From assembly GCA_003599635.1 (NCBI GenBank), contig QZIX01000015.1:1-33738 (forward strand): a stretch of DNA of 33,738 nt, given 5' to 3'. This document shows, piece by piece, positions 16,954 to 24,694 of the stretch; position 1 is the first letter of the stretch, and every line of letters begins with the position of its first letter. The notes beneath the pieces are model-generated. The model made no database searches. It was given only the letters and a program-made list of their open reading frames with translations, and was not told the DNA's origin. This DNA comes from Candidatus Parcubacteria bacterium. GTDB lineage: Bacteria > Patescibacteriota > Patescibacteriia > Buchananbacterales > SURF-54. The position numbers and the translations under genes were made by a program.

Positions 16954-18195
16954 TCAGAATTTCAGGTCAAAATTTCTGACCTTGATGACAAAAGACAAAC
17001 CATCCCTGGTTTTCAGATTGTAAAGCTCAGTCACGAGGCTTTCTGGAACGGCAGTATCCGTATCAATCACATTAAAAACAATGTGCTCTTTGGTACGGTG
17101 AAGACCTTGGTCGGCGATATTTATACCCGCATCATAAAATGGTCCTGTTAGTATGTGGAGCGCGCCCGGCACATCTTTGTGCACCACAACCACCCGGTGG
17201 CTGCCCGGATTATCAAGCTCTTCGTTTGGATGCATCTTCGGCAGATTGACCGCATTGTCGACCTGGCCCCAGAGCCAATAGTTTAAAAACTGCCGCACAA
17301 TCGTCTTGGAAGAAGCTTTCTGTCCTTCCTCGGATTGACCTCCTATGTGTGGGGTCCAGATTACATTTTCCACATCAGGCGCCTCGGCGGCAACCGGCGG
17401 TTCAGAGTTAAATACATCAGCGGCAAAACCGCCGACTTTTTTTTCTTTTATGGCTTCAAAAACTTCCTGATGGTTGACGATGCCGCCGCGCGACAAGTTT
17501 ATTATCTTTACTCCTTTCTTCATCTGATTGATGGTGGCGGCGCAAATCATATTTCTCGTGCCTTCGGTAAGCGGAACATGCAAAGTGATAATATCGGCTA
17601 AAGCATAAAGTTCGCCGATGTTTTCAACGAAGCGACCGTTACTTTCCCATTTTTCCTTATCCACCTCGTAGATGACGACTTTGGTGCCGAAAGTTACTGC
17701 ATATTTAACGACCAGACTGCCAGTTTGGCCGTAGCCGATAACGCCGATTGTCTTGCCTCGAAGTTCCGTGCCGATAAACTTTTTCTTTTCCCATTTGCCC
17801 GACTTAATTGATCTATCGGCATCAATCACCCGACGCGACAGATTCAGCATCTGGGTAAATGCCAGTTCGGCAACAGCTACCGCGGTCTCGTTGCCTGCGT
17901 TGGCGACAACAATGCCCTTTTTTGTGGCGGATTTAACGTCAATATTGTCGATACCGACACCGGCGCGGCCGATTGCCAATAAATTTCTGGCAGCCTCCAA
18001 GTGCTCAGCCATAACTTTGGTACCGGACCTGACACCCAAAAAATCAATGTTGGATATCGCTTCAAGCAATTCGTTGTGGGACATGCTTTTATCTCTGGCG
18101 TCGACTACCATTTCTTCTCTTTGCATAAGCTCCTGGACTCCTGCCTTATGGAATCCGTCAAGTAAAAGAACGTGTGCTTTCTTGTTCCCGTTCAT
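16954..18195 (-). CDS. serA: D-3-phosphoglycerate dehydrogenase with C-terminal ACT-like domain
   Basis: IGRAGVGIDNIDVKSATKKGIVVANAG, TIGVIGYGQTGSLV, INLSRGGIVNHQ, WTPHIGGQSEEGQ; ACT-like C-term. Confidence 0.92.
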   Translation of the reverse strand: MNGNKKAHVLLLDGFHKAGVQELMQREEMVVDARDKSMSHNELLEAISNIDFLGVRSGTKVMAEHLEAARNLLAIGRAGVGIDNIDVKSATKKGIVVANAGNETAVAVAELAFTQMLNLSRRVIDADRSIKSGKWEKKKFIGTELRGKTIGVIGYGQTGSLVVKYAVTFGTKVVIYEVDKEKWESNGRFVENIGELYALADIITLHVPLTEGTRNMICAATINQMKKGVKIINLSRGGIVNHQEVFEAIKEKKVGGFAADVFNSEPPVAAEAPDVENVIWTPHIGGQSEEGQKASSKTIVRQFLNYWLWGQVDNAVNLPKMHPNEELDNPGSHRVVVVHKDVPGALHILTGPFYDAGINIADQGLHRTKEHIVFNVIDTDTAVPESLVTELYNLKTRDGLSFVIKVRNFDLKF

Positions 18196-18229
18196 CTCTT
18201 GTATCTCCTTTTTGTTGTAATGTACGAAG

Positions 18230-18268
18230 CTAAAAACAAAAACCAGCCGTTCTTGTGGAAGGCTAGCT
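18230..18268 (-). terminator. Attenuator terminator hairpin in the serA leader
   Basis: minus AGCTAGCC-ttccacaagaac-GGCTGGTT then TTTGTTTTT; lies between the leader ORF and the serA RBS. Confidence 0.75.
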
Positions 18269-18288
18269 GTTTTTACTTTAACGTGAAT

Positions 18289-18390
18289 CTATGCAGAAAA
18301 AAACCTTCCACCAAAGGCTGATGATGAACATGATGATGAGCAGATTATGCTCCAGCTTGATTGCGCGGAAAGGTATTTCTTAAGATTCAT
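18289..18390 (-). CDS. Serine-rich leader peptide MNLKKYLSAQSSWSIICSSSCSSSAFGGRFFSA
   Basis: 34-codon ORF (with stop) upstream of serA, 11 Ser/33 aa, including TCA TCA TCA TGT TCA TCA TCA. Confidence 0.75.
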   Translation of the reverse strand: MNLKKYLSAQSSWSIICSSSCSSSAFGGRFFSA

Positions 18391-18399
18391 ATTGTTGAT

Positions 18400-18428
18400 A
18401 TCTTATACCATCAATTTAAAAGTGTCAA
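18400..18428 (-). promoter_or_regulatory. serA operon promoter TTGACA-17-TAAGAT
   Basis: minus ttgacacttttaaattgatggtataagat; ATG of the leader ORF lies 9 nt after the -10. Confidence 0.65.
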
Positions 18429-18481
18429 ATTAAGTATAATCAACCATAATAATAATTTCTTTTCTGTTCAATAAACAAAAT

Positions 18482-18503
18482 CTCCCCCTGAATCGGGGGA
18501 GAA
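18482..18503 (-). terminator. rpsP intrinsic terminator
   Basis: CTCCCCC-gattca-GGGGGAG + T-rich tail. Confidence 0.8.
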
Positions 18504-18512
18504 AAGATGTGA

Positions 18513-18908
18513 TTATTTTTTTTCTTCCGGCTTAGCTTCTGGTTTAGGTGGTTCTTCTTTCAGGGCTTCTTTAACTTCAGATTTTGTTTCCGGTTTTGGC
18601 CCCTCTGCCTTTGGGGCTTCGGCTTTTGCCTCTTCGGTTTTTTTCTTGCTCTTTGATGCTTTGACCTTTTTTCCGGTAATGATATTTTTATCAAGGAATA
18701 GATTGTTTAACGTGGGGGAAAGCTTGGCACCTCTGCCTATCCAAAAAAGTATCCTGTCTTTTTTAAAATCACCGGCTTTGGTGTGCGGGTCATAATGGCC
18801 CAGGTACTCCAATGCCCTGCCCTGGGTGTCTTTGGATTTTTCCGAAACAATTATCCTGTAAGTCGGATATTTTCTTTTGCCATAGCGGGAAAAACGAATT
18901 GCTAACAT
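18513..18908 (-). CDS. rpsP: 30S ribosomal protein S16 with K/E/A/P-rich tail
   Basis: MLAIRFSRYGKRKYPTYRIIVSEKSKDTQGRALEYLGHYDP. Confidence 0.95.
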   Translation of the reverse strand: MLAIRFSRYGKRKYPTYRIIVSEKSKDTQGRALEYLGHYDPHTKAGDFKKDRILFWIGRGAKLSPTLNNLFLDKNIITGKKVKASKSKKKTEEAKAEAPKAEGPKPETKSEVKEALKEEPPKPEAKPEEKK

Positions 18909-18988
18909 AAAAAAAATAAACTAATTAATAATGAATTATGAGCGCAATGACGTAGAAGTATAGTAAATTATTTTTTAAGAAATGTCAA

Positions 18989-19105
18989 GGACTTAAATCC
19001 AAAGCCCTAAACTCAAATGCCAATTCAATATCAAATTATTAATGCCAAATGCTTTGGGATTTGTACTTTGAGCTTGATTTGAAATTTGGATTTTGACATT
19101 TGTAC
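18989..19105. repeat. Degenerate 7-nt-period array with inverted halves (caaatgc/... gatttga)
   Basis: acttaaa tccaaag ccctaaa ctcaaat gccaatt ... ttgggat ttgtact ttgagct tgatttg aaatttg gattttg. Confidence 0.55.
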
Positions 19106-21409
19106 TTATCGATTTACTAATGCTTCAGCGTCTTCTAACTTAATACTGAGTAGTTTGGAAACACCGTCATCGCCCATGGAAACACCGTATAAAATATTGG
19201 CTTTATACATTGTGGCGCGATTGTGAGTGATGGTTATAAACTGGGTCTTGTGGGAAAGTTCATCCAAAATCTGGGCAAACCGCTGCGAATTGGCTTCATC
19301 CAGTGCCGCATCCACTTCATCAAGCACCACGAACGGCGAAGGATTATTGGAAATAATGGCGCAAATAAGGGCAATGGAAGTCAACGCTCTTTCACCGCCT
19401 GAAAGCATGCTAATATTTTTTAATTTTTTTCCCGGGGGAGTGGCAAATATTTCTATGCCTTTGATGGTTTTGTCCGATTCCAGCTTCTTCCACGGCTTTT
19501 TTTCATCATTGCTTGCATCATTGCCGTTGGCGTTCTTGCCGTTGCCGATTTCTTCCTTAATAATTTCTTTTTCGGCTTTCTTCTCTTCTTTGATCAATGA
19601 AAGTTCCGCCCTGCCGCCGTTAAACAAAATTTTAAAATACTTCTGAAATTCATTATTGATATTTTTAAAGGAAGAATCAAACTGTAAATGGATATTTTCA
19701 TCCAAATCCTTGATCACTTCTTCCAAAGAGCTTATTGATTTGTTTAAATCTTCCGACTGGCCGGATAAAAAATCAAAACGTTCCTTTGTTTCCCTGTATT
19801 CCTTGACTGCTTCCGGATCAATTCCGCCTATAAGCTCTAGCTGATGCTTCAAATGATGGATCTGTTGCAATGTCTGCGTTTCGTCAAAACTTTTTTGGCT
19901 TTGGTATTCGTCCAACCAGGCGAAATCTTTCATTTCGTCTTTTATTTCTTCTTCCAGGTCTTCCCGTTTGGTTTCCAGGCGGGTTAATTCCACCCTCAGC
20001 TCGGAATTTTTGCCGTTTAAAAAATTCAAATCGGTCTGCTGCTTTTGATATTGGCGCTGCAACTGGAAAAATTCGCCTTTCTGTTCGTCTTGCTTTTGAT
20101 TAAAACCGTCAATATCCGCCTGCGCCACTTTTACTTTGCTTTCCAGATCTTTGAGTTTTTCCAAAATTGACTGTTGTTCTTTTTCCAGCGCCGGATCAAT
20201 TTCGCTTATTTTTTTCTTTTGCGGATTTTCCAGATCCGAAATCAAAACCTTTAAACTCTCTTCAAGTTTTTGTGAAAATTTCAGAATCTCGGAAAAATTT
20301 TTTTGATCAATAGCATTTTTTAATTCATCTTGAATTTTCCGGCTTTCTTTCAGACGGTTTATAACTTCCGAAAGAGGCATTGCCTCCATTTTAAAACTCC
20401 TCTGGCGGGCAAGCTCGATTTTATTTTTTAAGATAAGCTGTTTTTCCGTTAAACCGTTTTTTTCTTCCAGCAGTTTTTGAAAATTAGACTGAAGTCTATT
20501 AAAATTTTCAGTCCGGGAATCCTGTTTTTCCAGATCAAAAAGTTTGTTTTTGGTTAAACTCAGTTCAGACTGTTTTTTTTCCGTTTGATCCTTAAGGTTT
20601 TCGTATTCCGGTTTCAATCCCTTTATTTTATTTTCTATATCATGCCACAAAGTGCCGAAATAACTGATTTGCACCTGGCGCAATTCTTTTTCTATAATTT
20701 CCCTCTTTTCCAGGCGGTTGACCTGGCGCGTTAAAGACCTTAGGCGCGGTTCTATTTCATTTAACAAAACTTCCACTGATTTAAGATTCTGCCAGGCCAG
20801 CTCCAGTTTGTTTATGGACTGGTCGCGCTTGATTTGAAACTGCCTGACACCGACAGCCTCGTCAAAAAATTCCTTTCTTTCCGCCGGCGAAGCCACTAGG
20901 ATAGAATCGATCATTCCCTGGGAGATGATACTGTAACTTTTCTGGCCGAAATTGGCTTTGGCAATCAGCATTAAAATATCCTGCAGTCTGACTTTACTCT
21001 TATTGATTAAATATTCGCCTTCGCCTGAACGGTAAAGCCGGCGGGTGATTACCACCTCCGGATAATCGATATCGACTGTTTTATCTTCATTATTAATATG
21101 GAGGGAAACTTCCGCCATCCCTAAACGCCCGCGCCGATCAGATCCGGAAAAAATAACGTCGTCGGATTTTTTGCCGCGGACAGACTTCATGCTTTGTTCG
21201 CCCAATGCCCAGCGGATAGCGTCGGCAATATTGGATTTGCCCGAACCGTTGGGGCCGACAATAGCGGCAATGCCGCAGATTTTTTTCGGCAAGGGCGAAC
21301 TTGCGCCGTTTTCTGTGAGCGGACAGCCCTTTCCCGGATGGGGAAATTCCAAAACGGTTTTATTGGCGAAAGACTTAAAGCCCAGAATTTCAATTTTTTG
21401 CAAAAACAT
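19106..21409 (-). CDS. smc: SMC-family ATPase, short form without recognisable hinge
   Basis: Walker A VGPNGSGKSN, signature LSGGERAL, Walker B FVVLDEVDAALDE; 767 aa. Confidence 0.92.
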   Translation of the reverse strand: MFLQKIEILGFKSFANKTVLEFPHPGKGCPLTENGASSPLPKKICGIAAIVGPNGSGKSNIADAIRWALGEQSMKSVRGKKSDDVIFSGSDRRGRLGMAEVSLHINNEDKTVDIDYPEVVITRRLYRSGEGEYLINKSKVRLQDILMLIAKANFGQKSYSIISQGMIDSILVASPAERKEFFDEAVGVRQFQIKRDQSINKLELAWQNLKSVEVLLNEIEPRLRSLTRQVNRLEKREIIEKELRQVQISYFGTLWHDIENKIKGLKPEYENLKDQTEKKQSELSLTKNKLFDLEKQDSRTENFNRLQSNFQKLLEEKNGLTEKQLILKNKIELARQRSFKMEAMPLSEVINRLKESRKIQDELKNAIDQKNFSEILKFSQKLEESLKVLISDLENPQKKKISEIDPALEKEQQSILEKLKDLESKVKVAQADIDGFNQKQDEQKGEFFQLQRQYQKQQTDLNFLNGKNSELRVELTRLETKREDLEEEIKDEMKDFAWLDEYQSQKSFDETQTLQQIHHLKHQLELIGGIDPEAVKEYRETKERFDFLSGQSEDLNKSISSLEEVIKDLDENIHLQFDSSFKNINNEFQKYFKILFNGGRAELSLIKEEKKAEKEIIKEEIGNGKNANGNDASNDEKKPWKKLESDKTIKGIEIFATPPGKKLKNISMLSGGERALTSIALICAIISNNPSPFVVLDEVDAALDEANSQRFAQILDELSHKTQFITITHNRATMYKANILYGVSMGDDGVSKLLSIKLEDAEALVNR

Positions 21410-21482
21410 AAAAAAATAAATTAGCTGACCAGCTGTTTACCCGGCGAGCTGACCAGTTTATGAAATCATTTTACCAAAAACA

Positions 21483-21511
21483 TTGACAAAATACAATATT
21501 TATGCTAATAT
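21483..21511 (+). promoter_or_regulatory. Promoter TTGACA-17-TAATAT with extended -10 (TGC)
   Basis: ttgacaaaatacaatatttatgctaatat. Confidence 0.75.
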
Positions 21512-21564
21512 TTTAAGTTAAAAAAAGGGGATTTCAATAAACCTATTCGTTAAGGAGAAAGCAA

Positions 21565-21669
21565 ATGTTTTCTGAAAACCTGTTTCCAGGCAGTATTGTA
21601 GTAAGAAATAGCTGTCCTGATAAAGTTAACCGGAGCCAATTAAATGAGAAAGGTGACCCCTTCTATTAG
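21565..21669 (+). CDS. Small ORF MFSENLFPGSIVVRNSCPDKVNRSQLNEKGDPFY
   Basis: AAGGAG 8 nt upstream of ATG, preceded by a consensus promoter; 34 aa. Confidence 0.45.
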   Translation: MFSENLFPGSIVVRNSCPDKVNRSQLNEKGDPFY

Positions 21670-21828
21670 ATGAAAAAAGACAAACGGCTTTTTTTGACAG
21701 AAAATTCTGCCGGTACCATTTTCACGAATTAAGCCTCCAGGCGGTTATTGACTATATCTTACAGTCATGGCCGGCTAAAATGGCAAAAAACTGTCAAGGA
21801 TATCAGATATTCGTACCCGAAGAAAAAA

Positions 21829-22087
21829 TGCGTTTTTGGTTTGGCAAAAACGCTTGGTCATGGATTCGAAAAAAAACGAATCCGCGCCTTTTCTCTTAAT
21901 AAGAATAATTTTCATGCACTACCATATTGCTCAATATGGTAATTTTTTAATGAAGTTGACAACAAATATTGTTAACTACTTGCCGTTACCATATAACGAT
22001 ATATGGTAATAGTCTGTTTTCATTTTGAACTAAAAATAATACACATTATTTTATAGAGCTTCCACAACCACATGTCGAGATGTGGTA
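21829..22087. repeat. Series of five hairpins in the region upstream of prs
   Basis: gcgtttttg/caaaaacgc; ggattcg/cgaatcc; taccatattg/caatatggta; ttaccatata/tatatggtaa; accacat/atgtggt. Confidence 0.7.
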
Positions 22088-22112
22088 ATGAAAAATTTAA
22101 AGGTTGAATTAC

Positions 22113-22180
22113 CAATACTGACCTCTAACTACTGATAACTGGTAACTGACACCTCATATTGATTTGACTACTAACTGCAA
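22113..22180. repeat. Degenerate 7-nt-period array (actgacc tctaact actgata actggta actgaca ...)
   Basis: Read directly. Confidence 0.55.
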
Positions 22181-22266
22181 ATTCTCTAAGATGTTAGTGG
22201 TTTTTTAGGAGGTTAAAAATTCAATTCAATAGGAAGTGTTTTTTTGACAATTGAAGGAGGAAGAAC

Positions 22267-23232
22267 ATGTACTCGGTTTATGGTCCTTTGAAAATTCTTT
22301 CTTGTGAAGCAGCATTACACTCTGGCTTCGGACCAACTGTTGCCGGCCTATTAGCTGCGCCTCTCGTCAAAAGACGTGTAAAGATCTTTAGTAATGAAAA
22401 TCTAATGCCCGAGATCGACCCTTCTGAGGATCTAGAAGGGTGCGATGTCTACATCCTGCAACAACAGGTGTCACCTCTTTCCCAACAGATGATTGAACTT
22501 CTTCTTTTCATCGACGCTGCCAAGACTACATGTAAGGCAGCGCGTGTAACAGTCGTGTTGCCATACTATTTTTATGCGCGAACAGACCGTACCGATGGCA
22601 GAAAAATTTCAGCCGCAGCGGCTCTTTGGAGCAAACTGTATCAAAGAGCCGGTGCAGATCGTATCTTAACAATGGATCCTCACACAAATACTATCGAGGC
22701 ACAATCGCGAATCCCGCTTGATGCTCTACATGCAACAGTCTATTTACTGGCAAAGGTTTTGGGAGAAATTGGAAAAGAAGGAAAGGTCGTGGTAGCCACA
22801 GATCAGGGTTCAGCGAAATACAGTGGCGTCTACGCTGACTATTTCAATTTGCCATTGGCAGTAATCGACAAACGCCGAACTGACGATTCGGAAAAACCAA
22901 AAATGGTCGGCATTCTGGGGGAAGTGAATGGACTTACTGCAATTTTCTGTGATGATGAAACATTAAGCGGTAATACCTTGATTGACGCAGCTGAAATGGT
23001 AAAGTCGCGCGGCGCAAAAACAGCAATTGCAGTAGTAAGCCATGGATTTCTAAGTCTTGGTGTTAATAAAATTGAGGATTCCAAACTTGACCGCCTGGTT
23101 ATCACTGATACTGTGCCAATAATTGAAGAAAAAATTACGAAGAAGATTCAAGTCGTAACTATCGCCCAAATGTTTGCTGATGCCATAAGAAAAATGCACG
23201 GCTCACGAACATCAACAGAAAGCATTACCTAG
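22267..23232 (+). CDS. prs: Ribose-phosphate pyrophosphokinase (divergent)
   Basis: VVLPYYFYARTDRTDGRKISAA, DPHT, VVATDQGSAKYSGVYAD, DKRRTDD, DDETLSGNT; RBS gaaggagg. Confidence 0.9.
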   Translation: MYSVYGPLKILSCEAALHSGFGPTVAGLLAAPLVKRRVKIFSNENLMPEIDPSEDLEGCDVYILQQQVSPLSQQMIELLLFIDAAKTTCKAARVTVVLPYYFYARTDRTDGRKISAAAALWSKLYQRAGADRILTMDPHTNTIEAQSRIPLDALHATVYLLAKVLGEIGKEGKVVVATDQGSAKYSGVYADYFNLPLAVIDKRRTDDSEKPKMVGILGEVNGLTAIFCDDETLSGNTLIDAAEMVKSRGAKTAIAVVSHGFLSLGVNKIEDSKLDRLVITDTVPIIEEKITKKIQVVTIAQMFADAIRKMHGSRTSTESIT

Positions 23233-23244
23233 CGTGATACAACT

Positions 23245-23290
23245 GCGCACTTTCGGAAATCGCGTTTTCCGAAAGTGCGCCTTTTTTTAA
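23245..23290 (+). terminator. prs intrinsic terminator
   Basis: GCGCACTTTCGGAA-...-TTCCGAAAGTGCGC + TTTTTTT. Confidence 0.92.
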
Positions 23291-23351
23291 AATTACGAAT
23301 TAAGAATCAATACGAATATTACGAATACTTAGCTGTCTGCTGTAAGTATAT

Positions 23352-23380
23352 TTGACAGTTATAACTTTATCTGCTAGCTT
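23352..23380 (+). promoter_or_regulatory. dapA promoter TTGACA-17-TAGCTT, extended -10 TGC
   Basis: ttgacagttataactttatctgctagctt. Confidence 0.55.
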
Positions 23381-23386
23381 ATAAAT

Positions 23387-23434
23387 ATGAAATACTTTTT
23401 ATTAAGCAATAAGGATAAGAAACCTGCAACTTAA
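23387..23434 (+). CDS. Putative lysine-containing leader peptide MKYFLLSNKDKKPAT
   Basis: 15-codon ORF starting 6 nt after the -10; 4 Lys, three clustered immediately before the terminator 5' arm. Confidence 0.45.
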   Translation: MKYFLLSNKDKKPAT

Positions 23435-23499
23435 GTCCAGGCGGATTAGTATTGCTAAAAAAGTAAAAATAAGAATCTGCCCGGACGGCAGGTTTTTTT
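23420..23499 (+). terminator. Attenuator-like terminator in the dapA leader
   Basis: AAACCTGC...GCAGGTTT outer stem, TCC-a-GGCGGATT/AATCTGCC-c-GGA inner stem, T7 tract. Confidence 0.7.
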
Positions 23500-23623
23500 G
23501 TTAACCCTGAACTTGCCGAAGGGTTACTGGAGTAAAAAAACGAACTTTTACAAGAAGGGAGGGAATAACAAGAACCGTCGGCGCGTTTGTATTGATTTAT
23601 TGGCAAAAAAAGGAGGTTAAATA

Positions 23624-24505
23624 ATGTTTACAGGGTCATGTGTAGCGTTAATTACGCCGTTCAAAAACGGCCAGGTCGATTATCAAAAAATAACGGCCTT
23701 AGTTGAACGGCAAATAAAAAACGGCACCCGCGTCATCTGTCCCTGCGGTTGTACCGGGCAAGCAGCCACGCTTTCCCATGATGAACAAATCCGCATCATC
23801 GAAGCAGTCGTTGCAGCTGCTAATGGCCGCGTGAAGGTAGTTGCTGGCACTGGAAGCAATTCGACCCACGAGGCGATCATATTAACGCGGCGAGCCAAAG
23901 AAGCCGGAGCAGATGCTGCCTTGATGATAACGCCGTATTACAACAAACCGACGCAAGATGGTTTGTTCAAACACTATGAAGCAGTAGCCAAGGAAGTCGA
24001 TATTCCCATTGTTCTTTATAATGTTCCCGGCCGTACCGGAGTTAACATGCTGCCGTCGACTGTCGCGCGACTTACCAAAATCGAAACTATAATAGCGATC
24101 AAAGAAGCATCAGGTAATATAAACCAGGTAAATGAACTGATGGAAAGCTGCAGTATTACCGTTTTATCTGGCGATGACCCGCTGACTCTGCCGATGCTGG
24201 CTTTGGGTGCCGCGGGCGTAGTCAGCGTTACGGCCAATGTGGCGCCTTTTCAGGTAGCTGACATGATCAACACCTGGGAACAAGGCAAATACAAACATGC
24301 CCAGGAAATTCATTTCAGACTTTTACCGCTGTCAAAAATCCTATTTTGTGAAACCAACCCAATACCTGTACAGTGGATAATGTCACATTTGGGATTTTGC
24401 GAAGACGAGCTTCGATCGCCGCTTTTTTCCCTGTCCGAACAGTGGCAACCAAAAATTTTAGCCGTACTTGAAAAATTACGCTTGTTTAAACAAGTTGCGG
24501 CTTAA
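23624..24505 (+). CDS. dapA: 4-hydroxy-tetrahydrodipicolinate synthase family protein
   Basis: GSCVALITPFKNG, ITPYYNKPTQDGL, VLYNVPGRTGVNM, IIAIKEASGN, LSGDDPLTLPMLALGAAGVVSV. Confidence 0.93.
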   Translation: MFTGSCVALITPFKNGQVDYQKITALVERQIKNGTRVICPCGCTGQAATLSHDEQIRIIEAVVAAANGRVKVVAGTGSNSTHEAIILTRRAKEAGADAALMITPYYNKPTQDGLFKHYEAVAKEVDIPIVLYNVPGRTGVNMLPSTVARLTKIETIIAIKEASGNINQVNELMESCSITVLSGDDPLTLPMLALGAAGVVSVTANVAPFQVADMINTWEQGKYKHAQEIHFRLLPLSKILFCETNPIPVQWIMSHLGFCEDELRSPLFSLSEQWQPKILAVLEKLRLFKQVAA

Positions 24506-24526
24506 AAGGTTTTGTTGATCCAACAA

Positions 24527-24562
24527 GCGCGCATTTTGTCATAGATGCGCGCTTCTTTTTAT
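24527..24562 (+). terminator. dapA intrinsic terminator
   Basis: AAGCGCGCAT-...-ATGCGCGCTT + T-rich tail. Confidence 0.9.
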
Positions 24563-24694
24563 CTGCTACATCTTAATGGTCAAGGTACAAATTGACAAAA
24601 ATTAAGTTTAACGCTAAGATTTAAACCCATATTGTAGATGTTCTTTATTAAATTGAGGAAAATACCCTACGGGGTTTAAGAAAGTGAGAAAAAA

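Noticed and set aside
18229-18428. T-box or serine riboswitch upstream of serA
   Set aside because: No T-box TGGNACCGCG-like element or stem I features seen; a leader peptide explains the Ser codons better.
23380-23610. Lysine riboswitch upstream of dapA
   Set aside because: Region between promoter and terminator (~35 nt before the first arm) is too short for the ~170-nt lysine aptamer.
24638-24679. Possible leader peptide MFFIKLRKIPYGV upstream of the 79-aa ORF
   Set aside because: No amino-acid bias and no terminator/antiterminator pair.
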